Assembly (NCBI RefSeq): GCF_009498275.1
Contig: NZ_CP045643.1
Location: forward strand, 2,356,001 to 2,420,000
Reading direction: 5' to 3'
Source: Streptomyces fagopyri
GTDB lineage: Bacteria; Actinomycetota; Actinomycetes; Streptomycetales; Streptomycetaceae
DNA length: 64,000 bases
Below the pieces are notes generated by a model that saw nothing but the letters and a program-made list of their open reading frames with translations, was not told the DNA's origin and did no database searches. The position numbers were made by a program, and so were the translations under genes. Position 1 is the first letter of the stretch. Every line of letters begins with the position of its first letter. Positions 1 to 8,016 of the stretch are shown here, in pieces.

Positions 1-1
1 C

Positions 2-67
2 GAGTGCGGGGACGTGGCGAAGCCGTACGACATCGACACGGAGGACGATCTGGGACACCTTGAGTGA
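2..67 (+). CDS. C-terminal end of a probable MobA-like nucleotidyltransferase (partial)
   Basis: Only the last 21 residues and the stop lie in the window. The reading frame ends in CGDVAKPYDIDTEDDLGHLE, which resembles the C-terminus of MobA/MocA-like NTP transferases, where a 'D(I/V)DTxxDL' stretch closes the protein. Such proteins often accompany molybdenum hydroxylase (xanthine dehydrogenase) genes, which would suit the purine-degradation context downstream. The call rests on a short tail and is inference. The stop lies about 190 bases before the aceB start, so the two are probably separate transcription units. Confidence 0.45.
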   Translation, partial: ECGDVAKPYDIDTEDDLGHLE

Positions 68-133
68 ACGGCGTGGCACTGGGCGCCATAGTGCCTCGAC
101 CCGGAGAATCTCGACATCAACAAATCATTGAAC

Positions 134-169
134 TTCCACCATGAGGAAACTACTATCCACTGTTCAGAA
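134..169 (+). promoter_or_regulatory. Paired TTCC-N7-GGAA operator upstream of aceB
   Basis: A perfect 15-bp inverted repeat, TTCCACCATGAGGAA (134-148), is followed exactly 21 bp later by a degenerate copy, ATCCACTGTTCAGAA (155-169). The same arrangement recurs before hyi (22424-22459) and gcl (28098-28133). It lies about 90-120 bases before the aceB start. Two operators two helical turns apart suit a dimer-of-dimers repressor of the IclR family. AllR, which responds to allantoate/glyoxylate in related organisms, is the obvious candidate, but its identity is inferred. Confidence 0.75.
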
Positions 170-254
170 GCGCCGTGCTGCTCTCCAGGCGCTCAGTGCC
201 CTGCCCGGGTCGCCTGGCACCCGGTGCCACGCTCGCTGAAGGAAGTGACAGCTC

Positions 255-1880
255 ATGTCCGCACCAGCGCCGTCCCCGCTGGCCATCGTCGACGCCGAGC
301 CCCTGCCCCGGCAGCAAGAGGTCCTCACGGACGCGGCCCTCGCCTTCGTGGCCGAGCTGCACCGGCTGTTCACGCCCCGGCGTGACGAGCTCCTCGCCCG
401 CCGCGCGCGGCGCCGCGCGGAGATCGCCCGCACCTCCACGCTCGACTTCCTCCCGGAGACCGCCGCGATCCGCGCGGACGACTCCTGGAAGGTGGCCCCG
501 GCCCCGGCGGCCCTGAACGACCGCCGGGTGGAGATCACCGGCCCCACCGACCGCAAGATGACCGTCAACGCCCTCAACTCGGGTGCCAGGGTGTGGCTCG
601 CGGACTTCGAGGACGCCTCCGCGCCCACCTGGGAGAACGTGGTCCTCGGCCAGGTCAACCTGATCGACGCTTATACCCGGAACATCGACTTCACCGACCC
701 GGGGTCCGGCAAGTCGTACGCCCTCAAGGCGGACGAGGAGCTCGCGACCGTCGTCATGCGGCCGCGCGGCTGGCACCTGAACGAGCGGCACCTCGTCGCC
801 GCCGACGGTACGCCCGTACCGGGTGCGCTCGTCGACTTCGGCCTGTACTTCTTCCACAACGCCCAGCGGCTGATCGACCTCGGCAAGGGCCCGTACTTCT
901 ATCTCCCGAAGACGGAGTCGCACCTGGAGGCCCGTCTCTGGAACGACGTCTTCGTCTTCGCGCAGGACTACGTCGGCGTCCCGCAGGGCACGGTCCGCGC
1001 GACCGTACTGATCGAGACGATCACGGCCGCGTACGAGATGGACGAGATCCTCTACGAACTCCGCGACCACGCCTCCGGGTTGAACGCGGGCCGCTGGGAC
1101 TATCTCTTCTCCATCGTCAAGAACTTCCGTGACGGCGGGCAGAAGTTCGTGCTGCCGGACCGCAACGCGATCACGATGACGGCCCCGTTCATGCGCGCCT
1201 ACACCGAACTCCTCGTCCGCACCTGCCACCGGCGCGGCGCGCACGCCATCGGCGGTATGGCGGCGTTCATCCCGTCGCGGCGCGACGAGGAGGTCAACAA
1301 GGTCGCCTTCGAGAAGGTCAAGGCCGACAAGGACCGCGAGGCGGGCGACGGGTTCGACGGGTCGTGGGTGGCCCACCCGGACCTCGTCCCGATCGCGATG
1401 GCCTCCTTCGACGCCGTCCTCGGCGACCGGCCGAACCAGAAGGACAGGCTGCGCGAGGACGTGTCGGTCGCCGCCGGTGACCTGATCGCCGTCGACTCGC
1501 TCGACGCCAAGCCCACGTACGACGGTCTCGTCAACGCCGTCCAGGTCGGCATCCGTTACATCGAGGCCTGGCTGCGCGGCCTCGGGGCGGTCGCCATCTT
1601 CAACCTGATGGAGGACGCGGCGACGGCGGAGATCTCCCGCTCGCAGATCTGGCAGTGGATCAACGCGGGTGTCGTCTTCGAGAACGGCGAGAGCGCCACC
1701 CCGGAACTCGCCCGGAAGATCGCCGCCGGTGAACTGGCCGCCATCCGCGCCGACATCGGCGAGGAGTCCTTCGCCGCGGGCAACTGGCAGCAGGCGCACG
1801 ACCTGCTGCTGACGGTGTCCCTGGACGAGGACTACGCGGACTTCCTCACGCTGCCCGCCTACGAGCAGCTCGCCGGCTGA
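255..1880 (+). CDS. aceB: Malate synthase A
   Basis: The protein of 541 residues condenses glyoxylate with acetyl-CoA to give malate. Length and motifs match the short (A-type) malate synthases: MTVNALNSGARVWLADFEDA near residue 100, a central TIM-barrel strand with GRWDYLFSIVKNF, MTAPFMRAYTELLV, the family signature GGMAAFIPSR near residue 335, and DGSWVAHPDLV. The ATG at 255 is preceded by GAAGGAAG at good spacing. The gene stands alone on the plus strand and ends 4 bases from the convergent SelT/W/H-like gene. A paired operator shared with hyi and gcl lies in its promoter, so its main job here is probably to consume glyoxylate from ureide breakdown rather than to serve a classical glyoxylate shunt; no isocitrate lyase gene is present nearby. 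Confidence 0.97.
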   Translation: MSAPAPSPLAIVDAEPLPRQQEVLTDAALAFVAELHRLFTPRRDELLARRARRRAEIARTSTLDFLPETAAIRADDSWKVAPAPAALNDRRVEITGPTDRKMTVNALNSGARVWLADFEDASAPTWENVVLGQVNLIDAYTRNIDFTDPGSGKSYALKADEELATVVMRPRGWHLNERHLVAADGTPVPGALVDFGLYFFHNAQRLIDLGKGPYFYLPKTESHLEARLWNDVFVFAQDYVGVPQGTVRATVLIETITAAYEMDEILYELRDHASGLNAGRWDYLFSIVKNFRDGGQKFVLPDRNAITMTAPFMRAYTELLVRTCHRRGAHAIGGMAAFIPSRRDEEVNKVAFEKVKADKDREAGDGFDGSWVAHPDLVPIAMASFDAVLGDRPNQKDRLREDVSVAAGDLIAVDSLDAKPTYDGLVNAVQVGIRYIEAWLRGLGAVAIFNLMEDAATAEISRSQIWQWINAGVVFENGESATPELARKIAAGELAAIRADIGEESFAAGNWQQAHDLLLTVSLDEDYADFLTLPAYEQLAG

Positions 1881-1884
1881 GCCG

Positions 1885-2175
1885 TCACCTCTCCGAGTGG
1901 CCCAGGGACCTGCCCGGGGCCACTCGGTCGCGTACGAGCCGCTTGACCGCCGTGGGTTCCGGGAAGCCCTGCTCACGCCGGTCCCAGACGACCTCGTCGT
2001 CGACCCGGACGACGAAGACACCGCCGGTTCCGGGCTTGAGGGACAGTTCGCCCAGTTCCGTCTCGAACGTGGTGAGCAGCTCCTGCGCCAGCCAGGCCGC
2101 GCGCGGCAGCCAGCGGCACTGGGTGCAGTACTCGATCTGCACGCGGTGGGGGTTCGCCGAGGGCATCGTGGTCAT
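1885..2175 (-). CDS. SelT/SelW/SelH family protein with CxxC motif
   Basis: A 96-residue protein of the Rdx (SelT/SelW/SelH) family, small thioredoxin-fold proteins of presumed redox function. The N-terminus reads VQIEYCTQCRWLPRA, so the redox motif is CTQC at residues 17-20, with cysteine where animal homologues carry selenocysteine. The C-terminal half has the family's 'GGVFVVRVDDEVVWDR' strand pair. The ATG at 2175 overlaps the stop of the upstream HipA-like kinase gene (ATGA), implying translational coupling. The substrate is unknown. An in-frame extension into the kinase gene is only an antisense-type artefact. Confidence 0.85.
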   Translation of the reverse strand: MTTMPSANPHRVQIEYCTQCRWLPRAAWLAQELLTTFETELGELSLKPGTGGVFVVRVDDEVVWDRREQGFPEPTAVKRLVRDRVAPGRSLGHSER

Positions 2176-3086
2176 TCGAGGTGCACCGACCAATCCTGTT
2201 CCGCCGCCGGTTTGCCGTGCAGGTCCGGCACCCGCTTGAGCCAGTCCGGCCGCCCGCGTTCGGTGCGCGCCGCCCGGTCCGCGTCCTCGGCGGCGAGCTG
2301 CTCGCGGCTCGGGAAGTCCGTGGGCAGCCAGGCCGCCGACGCCTCCACCCGGGCGAGGAGGTAGCCCACGTACGCGTCCCGGGCCTCGTCGGGGGTCGCG
2401 AAACCGGGCTCGTCCGCGAGCCAGGCGTCCGGCACCTGTGCCGTGACCTCCCGCAGCAGCGTCTCCGTCACCTTGGGCGCGAGTTCGGCGTCCGCCGCCC
2501 GGGTGTCCGGGGCGAAGCCGCCGAGCGCGTGGTGCCGGAAGTCGTAGGCCTTCTCCGGCGCGGAGGCGTCCCAGCGGTGGTGGAAGACCAGGGCGGCGCC
2601 GTGGTCGATCAGCCACAGGCGCGGCGGTGCGATGCCGAACGTGGGCCAGATCATCAGGTTCGAACTGTGCACCGTACGGTCGACGTTGACCGTCAGGGCG
2701 TCCAGCCAGATCACCCTGCCCGCCTCCACCGGGTCCACCGCGAAGGTCCTGGCGGCCTCCGGGGTGAAGTCCCGCGCGCCCGGCAGATAGTCCATCCCGA
2801 GGTTCACGCCGGCGCTGGCCCGCAGCAGGTCCTGGACCTCCTGGTGAGGTTCGTCCCCGGCGACCGCGGGGTCGAAGTGCACGAGGACCAGCTCGGGGAA
2901 GCGGAGCCCGAGTGCGCGCGCCAGCTCACCGACGATCACCTCGGCGACCAGCGCCTTGCGGCCCTGCGCGGAACCGGTGAACTTCACGACGTACGTGCCC
3001 AGGTCGTCGGCCTCGACGAGTCCCGGCAGCGAGCCGCCCTCGTGCAAGGGCGCGACGTAGCGGTTCGCGATCACTTCTGTGAGCAT
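2172..3086 (-). CDS. HipA-like family kinase
   Basis: This 304-residue protein has the HipA/PI3K-4K-like kinase fold seen in actinomycete 'HipA family kinase' proteins. Visible elements are an N-terminal nucleotide-binding region (YVVKFTGSAQGRKALVAEV), a catalytic-loop-like stretch LDALTVNVDRTVHSSNLM with the D-R and N residues, and a metal-binding LIDHGAALVFHH. No HipB-type antitoxin gene sits next to it, so it is not an obvious toxin-antitoxin unit. Instead it is translationally coupled to a SelT/W/H redox protein, which suggests a joint but unknown role. Its substrate cannot be read from the sequence. Confidence 0.75.
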   Translation of the reverse strand: MLTEVIANRYVAPLHEGGSLPGLVEADDLGTYVVKFTGSAQGRKALVAEVIVGELARALGLRFPELVLVHFDPAVAGDEPHQEVQDLLRASAGVNLGMDYLPGARDFTPEAARTFAVDPVEAGRVIWLDALTVNVDRTVHSSNLMIWPTFGIAPPRLWLIDHGAALVFHHRWDASAPEKAYDFRHHALGGFAPDTRAADAELAPKVTETLLREVTAQVPDAWLADEPGFATPDEARDAYVGYLLARVEASAAWLPTDFPSREQLAAEDADRAARTERGRPDWLKRVPDLHGKPAAEQDWSVHLE

Positions 3087-3349
3087 TTTCCCAGGCTATC
3101 TGGCGGATGGGCCCCATCGTCCGGCATGAGGTGCGCATAGTGGTCGGGTGTGATCGTCGAGGGCGCGGACCCCGGCCCGCTCGTGGACACCACCATCGGC
3201 ACGCCCGGCCTCGTGCGGCCCGCGCGGCCTGCGTGGCGTCCGTCCCGGTCATCACCGGCGGCTCCCCCACCGACCCGGCTCCGCCGCCCGTGGCCCGACC
3301 CGGTCCCGAGCCCCGGCACGCACATCGCACTCGGACAGGAGGAACGAAC

Positions 3350-4582
3350 ATGACCACGACCGACCACGACGACATCACCGTGCTGGACGCCGCCTTCAAG
3401 GCCGACGCGCACGACCGGTACGCGGAACTGCGTGCCCGCGGTCCCATCCACAAGGTGCAGATCCTGCGCGGCCTCGACACCTGGGTGGTCCTCGACCACG
3501 ACCTGGCGAAGGCCGCTCTGACCCACCCCGCTCTCCTCAAGGACGCGACGCCGGCCGCCGAGGCCCTCGAAGCGGTCGGATTCACCGCTCACCGGCCGGA
3601 ATCCGGTCTGGGTGTCAACATGCTCAACGCCGATCCGCCCGACCACACCCGGCTGCGCGGTCTGGTGGCGGCCGCGTTCACCAGACCGCGGATCGAGGCG
3701 CTGCGGCCCCGCGTCGCCGAGATCGCCGAGGGCCTCGCCGACGCGATGGCACCGCTGGGCACCGCCGACCTCGTCCGGTCGTTCACCGGGCCGCTTCCCG
3801 TCCAGGTCATCTCGGAGCTGCTGGGCGTGCCGCAGGACGGCCGCGACTCGTTCCGCGCCTGGACGTCACAGGCGCTGGGCTCGACCTCGGAGAGACAACG
3901 GGAGGCCTTCGTCAGCCTCAACGGCTATCTGGCCGAACTCGTCGCCGAGAAACAGCGCTCACCCGGTGACGACCTGCTGTCCGCGCTCACCGCGGTGTAC
4001 GACCAGCGGGACGGCCGGCTGTCGAAGGCCGAGCTGGTGGGCACCGCGAACCTCCTGGTGGTGGCCGGTCACGACACGACGGTGAACCTCCTGGGCAACG
4101 CCATGGTGGCGCTGTTGCGCCACCCCGAGCAGGCACGGCGGCTGCGCGAGCGCCCGGAGCTCCTGCCCGGCGCGGTCGAGGAGTTACTGCGGTTCGATCC
4201 GCCGGTCGAGTTCACGCCGATGCGGTACGCGGCCGAGGACATCACCCTCGGCGGCGCCCGGATCCCGCGCGGAGGTGCCGTCGTGGTGGCGCTGACCTCG
4301 GTGGGACGGGCCGACCCGGCCATGGCTCCGGCGGAACGGGACGTCCTCGACGTGCGCCGCCCCGACGTCCGTCACCTGTCGTTCGGACACGGTATCCACC
4401 ACTGTCTCGGCGCGCCGCTGGCCCGGCTGGAGGCGGAGGTCGGCATCGGGACACTCCTGCGCCGCTTCCCGGACCTGGCCACCGCGGTGCCGCCGGCCGA
4501 CATCCCGTGGATACCCGTCGGCCTCATGCGCGGACCGGTCGCCCTGCCCGTCACCTTCACCCCGGTTCCCACGACCGCCTAG
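3350..4582 (+). CDS. Cytochrome P450 (with a TTA codon)
   Basis: A soluble bacterial P450 of 410 residues. It shows the I-helix oxygen-activation motif AGHDTT, the K-helix ExxR motif inside VEELLRFDPP, and the heme-binding loop FGHGIHHCLGAPLAR with the ligand cysteine. The ATG at 3350 follows an excellent AGGAGGAACGAAC ribosome site, so the longer frame reaching back to 3107 is rejected. Codon 279 (4184-4186), within the ExxR helix, is TTA, the rare leucine codon read by the bldA tRNA in Streptomyces. Translation may therefore be confined to differentiating cells. No ferredoxin or ferredoxin reductase gene is adjacent; the substrate is unknown. Confidence 0.95.
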   Translation: MTTTDHDDITVLDAAFKADAHDRYAELRARGPIHKVQILRGLDTWVVLDHDLAKAALTHPALLKDATPAAEALEAVGFTAHRPESGLGVNMLNADPPDHTRLRGLVAAAFTRPRIEALRPRVAEIAEGLADAMAPLGTADLVRSFTGPLPVQVISELLGVPQDGRDSFRAWTSQALGSTSERQREAFVSLNGYLAELVAEKQRSPGDDLLSALTAVYDQRDGRLSKAELVGTANLLVVAGHDTTVNLLGNAMVALLRHPEQARRLRERPELLPGAVEELLRFDPPVEFTPMRYAAEDITLGGARIPRGGAVVVALTSVGRADPAMAPAERDVLDVRRPDVRHLSFGHGIHHCLGAPLARLEAEVGIGTLLRRFPDLATAVPPADIPWIPVGLMRGPVALPVTFTPVPTTA

Positions 4583-4591
4583 GCCGGATCC

Positions 4592-4618
4592 GGCCGGCGT
4601 GAGGATCGGACGCCGGCC
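4592..4618 (+). terminator. Stem-loop after the P450 gene
   Basis: GGCCGGCGT and ACGCCGGCC form a 9-bp stem around a 9-base loop just after the P450 stop codon. A perfect GGCCGGATCCGGCC palindrome precedes it at 4582-4595. It probably terminates the P450 transcript ahead of the convergent siderophore synthetase gene. No U-tract is visible, which is common in high-GC actinomycetes. Confidence 0.5.
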
Positions 4619-4761
4619 CGGACCAGGTGCCGAAGGCGACGTGAGGCGACGCGCACGGCCCGTGCCCCGACGTCCACGTCCAGGGCCCGCCGCCCCCGCC
4701 GCGCCCCTCGGCGGCCGGGGGCGGCGGCAGGTCCGACGACCCGGTCCCCACCCGCCGGAGG

Positions 4762-4803
4762 CCGACAGGCGCGAACCGACAGGCGCGGACCGACAGGGCG
4801 GTC
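4762..4803. repeat. Three imperfect 14-bp tandem repeats
   Basis: CCGACAGGCGCGAA, CCGACAGGCGCGGA and CCGACAGGGCGGTC lie head to tail immediately before the 3' end of the siderophore synthetase gene. The rest of the 4583-4801 gap holds GC-rich sequence and no gene that I can support. Confidence 0.6.
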
Positions 4804-6385
4804 AGGCGCGGGCCAGTGGGTTGGCCAGCGGCAGGTAGCGGGCGTCGGCGCCGTCCGCGCCGGTCCAGCGGAGCAGCAGGTTCGTCTTGCCGGGGAGGGT
4901 CGGGGCGGTGAGCAGGGCGGTGATCGCGTCCGTGATCCCGGGCAGGCCGTGCCCGGCCAGTTCGGCCCGTACGGCGGGCCAGGGGTCCCAGCCCGGGTGC
5001 CGCTCCGCGAGCAGGGCCGCCAGTTCGGTCACGTTGTTGACGATCAGGCAGTACACCAGCCGCTCCCACCCGGCGGCCCGGTCCACGTCCGTCAGGAGTT
5101 TCACGCCCTCCGCGTCCCGGAACAGCGCCTGGACGGGCGTGCCGTGGGCGTCCACGGCGACCAGGGTGTTCTGCAGGTGCGCCTCCACGACCACTCCGTG
5201 CCGCGCGAACGCCTCCAGCACCGGCGGTACGACGTGGCGCAGATACGCCGTCCACCAGGCGGACGGATCTCCGAGGCCGTCGAGGGGGCTGCCCTCGAAG
5301 CCCTCCACGAGGGCGGCCGCGAGCAGCGGTGTGGTGCCCGGCGCGGTGTGCTCGCGCAGCCCGTCACGGACGAGGACGGCGAGCTCCTCGAAGGCGAAGT
5401 CGGCGGTGCGGTAGCCGCGGTCGCTCAGCCAGGCCGCGGAGGCGCCCCCCGGGCGGTCCGTGGCGTGGTCCGCCGGGTGGTCCGCCGGTGCGCTCATGGC
5501 GGTGAAGGCGGCTGCCGTCGCCGCGTCCGTGCGGCGCAGCTTCAGCAGGTCGTGCCGCCACAGCCGGCGGATGTCGTTGGTGATGCGCACGTCGAGACTG
5601 AACTTGACGAAGAGGTCGTCCTCGGCGGCGTACAGCGTGCGGACGGCGGCCGTCGGCCACAGCGGGCGGGCCGTGCGGCCGAGGCGCACCAGCCGGCCGT
5701 CCGCGAAGGCGGCCCGGATCGCCGGACGGGAGCCGACGAGGTCGAGCTGCCAGGGGTGGGCCGGCAGCAGCCGGTAGCCGGCCGGCGCCTGTCCGAAGAC
5801 GTCGAGCGGCGTCGTGTCGCCCTCCTCGGCGACCGCGTCCTCGCGGACGCCGAGGAGTTCCAGCGGGAAGCGGGCGTACGCCTCGGGCGCGTACGGCAGC
5901 CAGCCCGCGGTGGGGCCGCCCCCGCGTGTTTTGGGCGCCGGATGGTAGGGATGCCCGGTGATCAGGGACTGCTCGGACCGCACGTACGGGTCGTCCGGCG
6001 GCGTCGCGGCGGAGCGCGCGGCGAGCAGCGCGGCCACCGTGTCACGGCTGTCGGTCATCTCCGCGGGCAGCTCGGAGTTGGACAGCCCGGTGACCCGGCG
6101 CAGTTCCTCGGCCGTGAGTTCGACCAGCGCGGTGTGGTCGAGCCGCCGCCAGGTGCCGTCGACGTACACCTCGGGGGCGGTGGGCCGTCGTGCGCCCCGT
6201 ACACGCATCAGCCGGCCGCTGGCCCGGAGCCGGAACGTACCGGGGTCCCCGGCGGGTTCCGCCACCTCCCGCAGCAGACAATTGAGCAGCGGCGCCGCGG
6301 CGTACGCGTCGGCGGCGTCTTCACCTTCTCCGTCGCTCCCGGCGAGCGGAGGCAGTCTGGGCGGCATGGAGTCCACGCGATCCAT
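4802..6385 (-). CDS. IucA/IucC family siderophore synthetase
   Basis: About 527 residues of the NRPS-independent siderophore (NIS) synthetase family, which joins citrate-type carboxylates to amines or alcohols through an acyl-adenylate. Family motifs are the nucleotide-binding GHPYHPAPKTR, LLPAHPWQLD, and VKFSLDVRITNDIRR, followed by the C-terminal ferric-iron-reductase-like FhuF-type region. The ATG at 6385 has AGGGA a few bases upstream; a GTG at 6403 and an ATG at 6367 are alternatives. It is divergent from a second, distinct family member starting at 6470. No decarboxylase, monooxygenase, aminotransferase, exporter or iron-uptake gene is adjacent, so the substrates must come from elsewhere. 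Confidence 0.9.
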   Translation of the reverse strand: MDRVDSMPPRLPPLAGSDGEGEDAADAYAAAPLLNCLLREVAEPAGDPGTFRLRASGRLMRVRGARRPTAPEVYVDGTWRRLDHTALVELTAEELRRVTGLSNSELPAEMTDSRDTVAALLAARSAATPPDDPYVRSEQSLITGHPYHPAPKTRGGGPTAGWLPYAPEAYARFPLELLGVREDAVAEEGDTTPLDVFGQAPAGYRLLPAHPWQLDLVGSRPAIRAAFADGRLVRLGRTARPLWPTAAVRTLYAAEDDLFVKFSLDVRITNDIRRLWRHDLLKLRRTDAATAAAFTAMSAPADHPADHATDRPGGASAAWLSDRGYRTADFAFEELAVLVRDGLREHTAPGTTPLLAAALVEGFEGSPLDGLGDPSAWWTAYLRHVVPPVLEAFARHGVVVEAHLQNTLVAVDAHGTPVQALFRDAEGVKLLTDVDRAAGWERLVYCLIVNNVTELAALLAERHPGWDPWPAVRAELAGHGLPGITDAITALLTAPTLPGKTNLLLRWTGADGADARYLPLANPLARA

Positions 6386-6469
6386 TCGTTCCCTACGGTG
6401 CACTGGTGATCATTATGTCTGCCGGCGCGAGCGCCCGCGACGCAGTCCCCGTATCCAAGGAGCCCGACC

Positions 6470-7972
6470 GTGCACCGTCTCCCCATGCCCGAGGCCGAAG
6501 CCGCGCTCGCCGGTGAACTGAGCGCCGTTCGTCCGGACCTGTCGGCGCCGTACGAGACCGGCCTCCCCGGCGCCCGGGCCGCCGTGCTGACGCGGCTGTG
6601 GCGGGCGCTGGCCCATGAGCCGATGCCGTGGATCGCGCGCCGCGAGCGGGGGCGCGAGGGTCTCACGCTGCACCTCGCCGACGGGCGGCGGCTGCACGGC
6701 CCGCACGCAGACCCGTACGCCACCAGCGCGTACGTCACCGAACTGCGGCTCGACGACCGGCCGTACGACCGTGCGGACCATCTGATGACGGTCCTGGCGG
6801 TCCCGCACGCGATCGATTTCGCGGCCGAACTCGCGCACAGCGCTGCCTCGTTGGCACTGTCCCGCGCGCAGCCCGGGCCGGCCGGCCGGGAACCCGGGGC
6901 GAGCTGGGAGTGGGAGCAGCAGGTGGTCGACGGGCATCCTTACCATCCCAACTGCCGCTCCCGTCCCGGGTTCTCGGCGGCCGAGCAGCTCGCGTACGGC
7001 CCGGAGCACCGGCCGGTCGTGGAGCTGGGGCTGGTCGCCGTGGACGACTGCCTGGTGCGCGGCGAGTGGCCCAAGTGGCTCCGGGACGAGGACCGGGTCC
7101 TGATCCCGGTGCACCCCTGGCAGGCGGCGCACGTACTGGACCGGAGCCACCAGGAGGGTTTCTCCGCCCATCCGTTGATGTCGCTGCGGACCCTGGCACT
7201 GCCGGACGGCCCGCATGTGAAGACGGCCCTGAGCGCCCGGCTCACGTCCTCCGTCCGGGACATCTCGGTCTACTCGATCGAGACATCGGCGACGCTCTCG
7301 GCGTTCGCGGAGGAGATCGCGGCCCGCACGGACGGTCTGCTGCACGTGACCCGCACACTTGGCGCCGTCTCGGCCCACTCCCCCGCGCTGGCGGCGGTGC
7401 TGCGCGAGTCCCCGGACCTGTACGCCCGTGCCGGCGAGCGCGTCGTCCCGGTGGCCGCCCTCGCGGCCACCGGGCTCCCCCGGTCCGCGGGATGGACGGC
7501 GCGGTTCACCCGTCTCGCGCTCACCGTCGGACTGCGCCTGCTCGACCTGGGGGTGGCCCTGGAGGCACACGGACAGAACCTCCTCGTCGTGCTGGACGCC
7601 GCGGGTGAACCGGTGCGGCTCGTCTACCGGGACCTGGCGGACATCCGCGTCAGCCCGCTCCGGCTGGCCCGGCACGGCATCGCGGCCCCCGCGATGTCCG
7701 GACGGATCGTCACGGACGACGAGACCACGCTGCGCCGGAAGCTGTTCGGCTCGCTGGTCGCCGGCGCTCTGGGGGCCACGGCGGGCTCCTCGGCCGTGCT
7801 GCGCGAGAACCTGGCGGGCGTGGTGGACGACCTGCCGCGCACGCCGGATCTCGCGGTGCTGCTCGGCGAGCCCCTGCCCACCAAGGCGTTGACCCTGATG
7901 AGGCTGTCCCCGAAGACCCCCGGGGACATCTGGGCGCGGATTCCGAACCCGCTCACCGGCCGTCGATCCTGA
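6470..7972 (+). CDS. IucA/IucC family siderophore synthetase (second)
   Basis: A 500-residue NIS synthetase. It contains DGHPYHPNCRSRPGF, LIPVHPWQAAHVL, VKTALSARLTSSVRDIS, and a C-terminal ALEAHGQNLLVVL segment in which the family's HxQN is conserved. The GTG start at 6470 is well placed after AAGGAG. It diverges from the other synthetase across an intergenic region of under 100 bp that must hold both promoters. I see no DmdR/IdeR-type iron box (TTAGGTTAGGCTAACCTAA) there. Two such enzymes acting in sequence on citrate would be enough for a simple dicitrate siderophore if a diamine or diamino acid is supplied; the product cannot be predicted. Confidence 0.92.
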   Translation: MHRLPMPEAEAALAGELSAVRPDLSAPYETGLPGARAAVLTRLWRALAHEPMPWIARRERGREGLTLHLADGRRLHGPHADPYATSAYVTELRLDDRPYDRADHLMTVLAVPHAIDFAAELAHSAASLALSRAQPGPAGREPGASWEWEQQVVDGHPYHPNCRSRPGFSAAEQLAYGPEHRPVVELGLVAVDDCLVRGEWPKWLRDEDRVLIPVHPWQAAHVLDRSHQEGFSAHPLMSLRTLALPDGPHVKTALSARLTSSVRDISVYSIETSATLSAFAEEIAARTDGLLHVTRTLGAVSAHSPALAAVLRESPDLYARAGERVVPVAALAATGLPRSAGWTARFTRLALTVGLRLLDLGVALEAHGQNLLVVLDAAGEPVRLVYRDLADIRVSPLRLARHGIAAPAMSGRIVTDDETTLRRKLFGSLVAGALGATAGSSAVLRENLAGVVDDLPRTPDLAVLLGEPLPTKALTLMRLSPKTPGDIWARIPNPLTGRRS

Positions 7973-8016
7973 AGATCGTTTTGAAGCCCGGCACCTTTGA
8001 TCAATAGGATTCCTCG

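Noticed and set aside
153..2021. 622-codon open frame antisense to malate synthase
   Set aside because: Shadow frame of aceB, Val/Arg/Gly-rich, without a ribosome site or motif.
3107..3349. N-terminal extension of the first P450
   Set aside because: The added residues are Arg/Pro-rich, and a far better ribosome site precedes the ATG at 3350.
6386..6469. Iron box (DmdR/IdeR operator) between the siderophore synthetases
   Set aside because: I looked for TTAGGTTAGGCTAACCTAA-like sequence and saw no convincing match.
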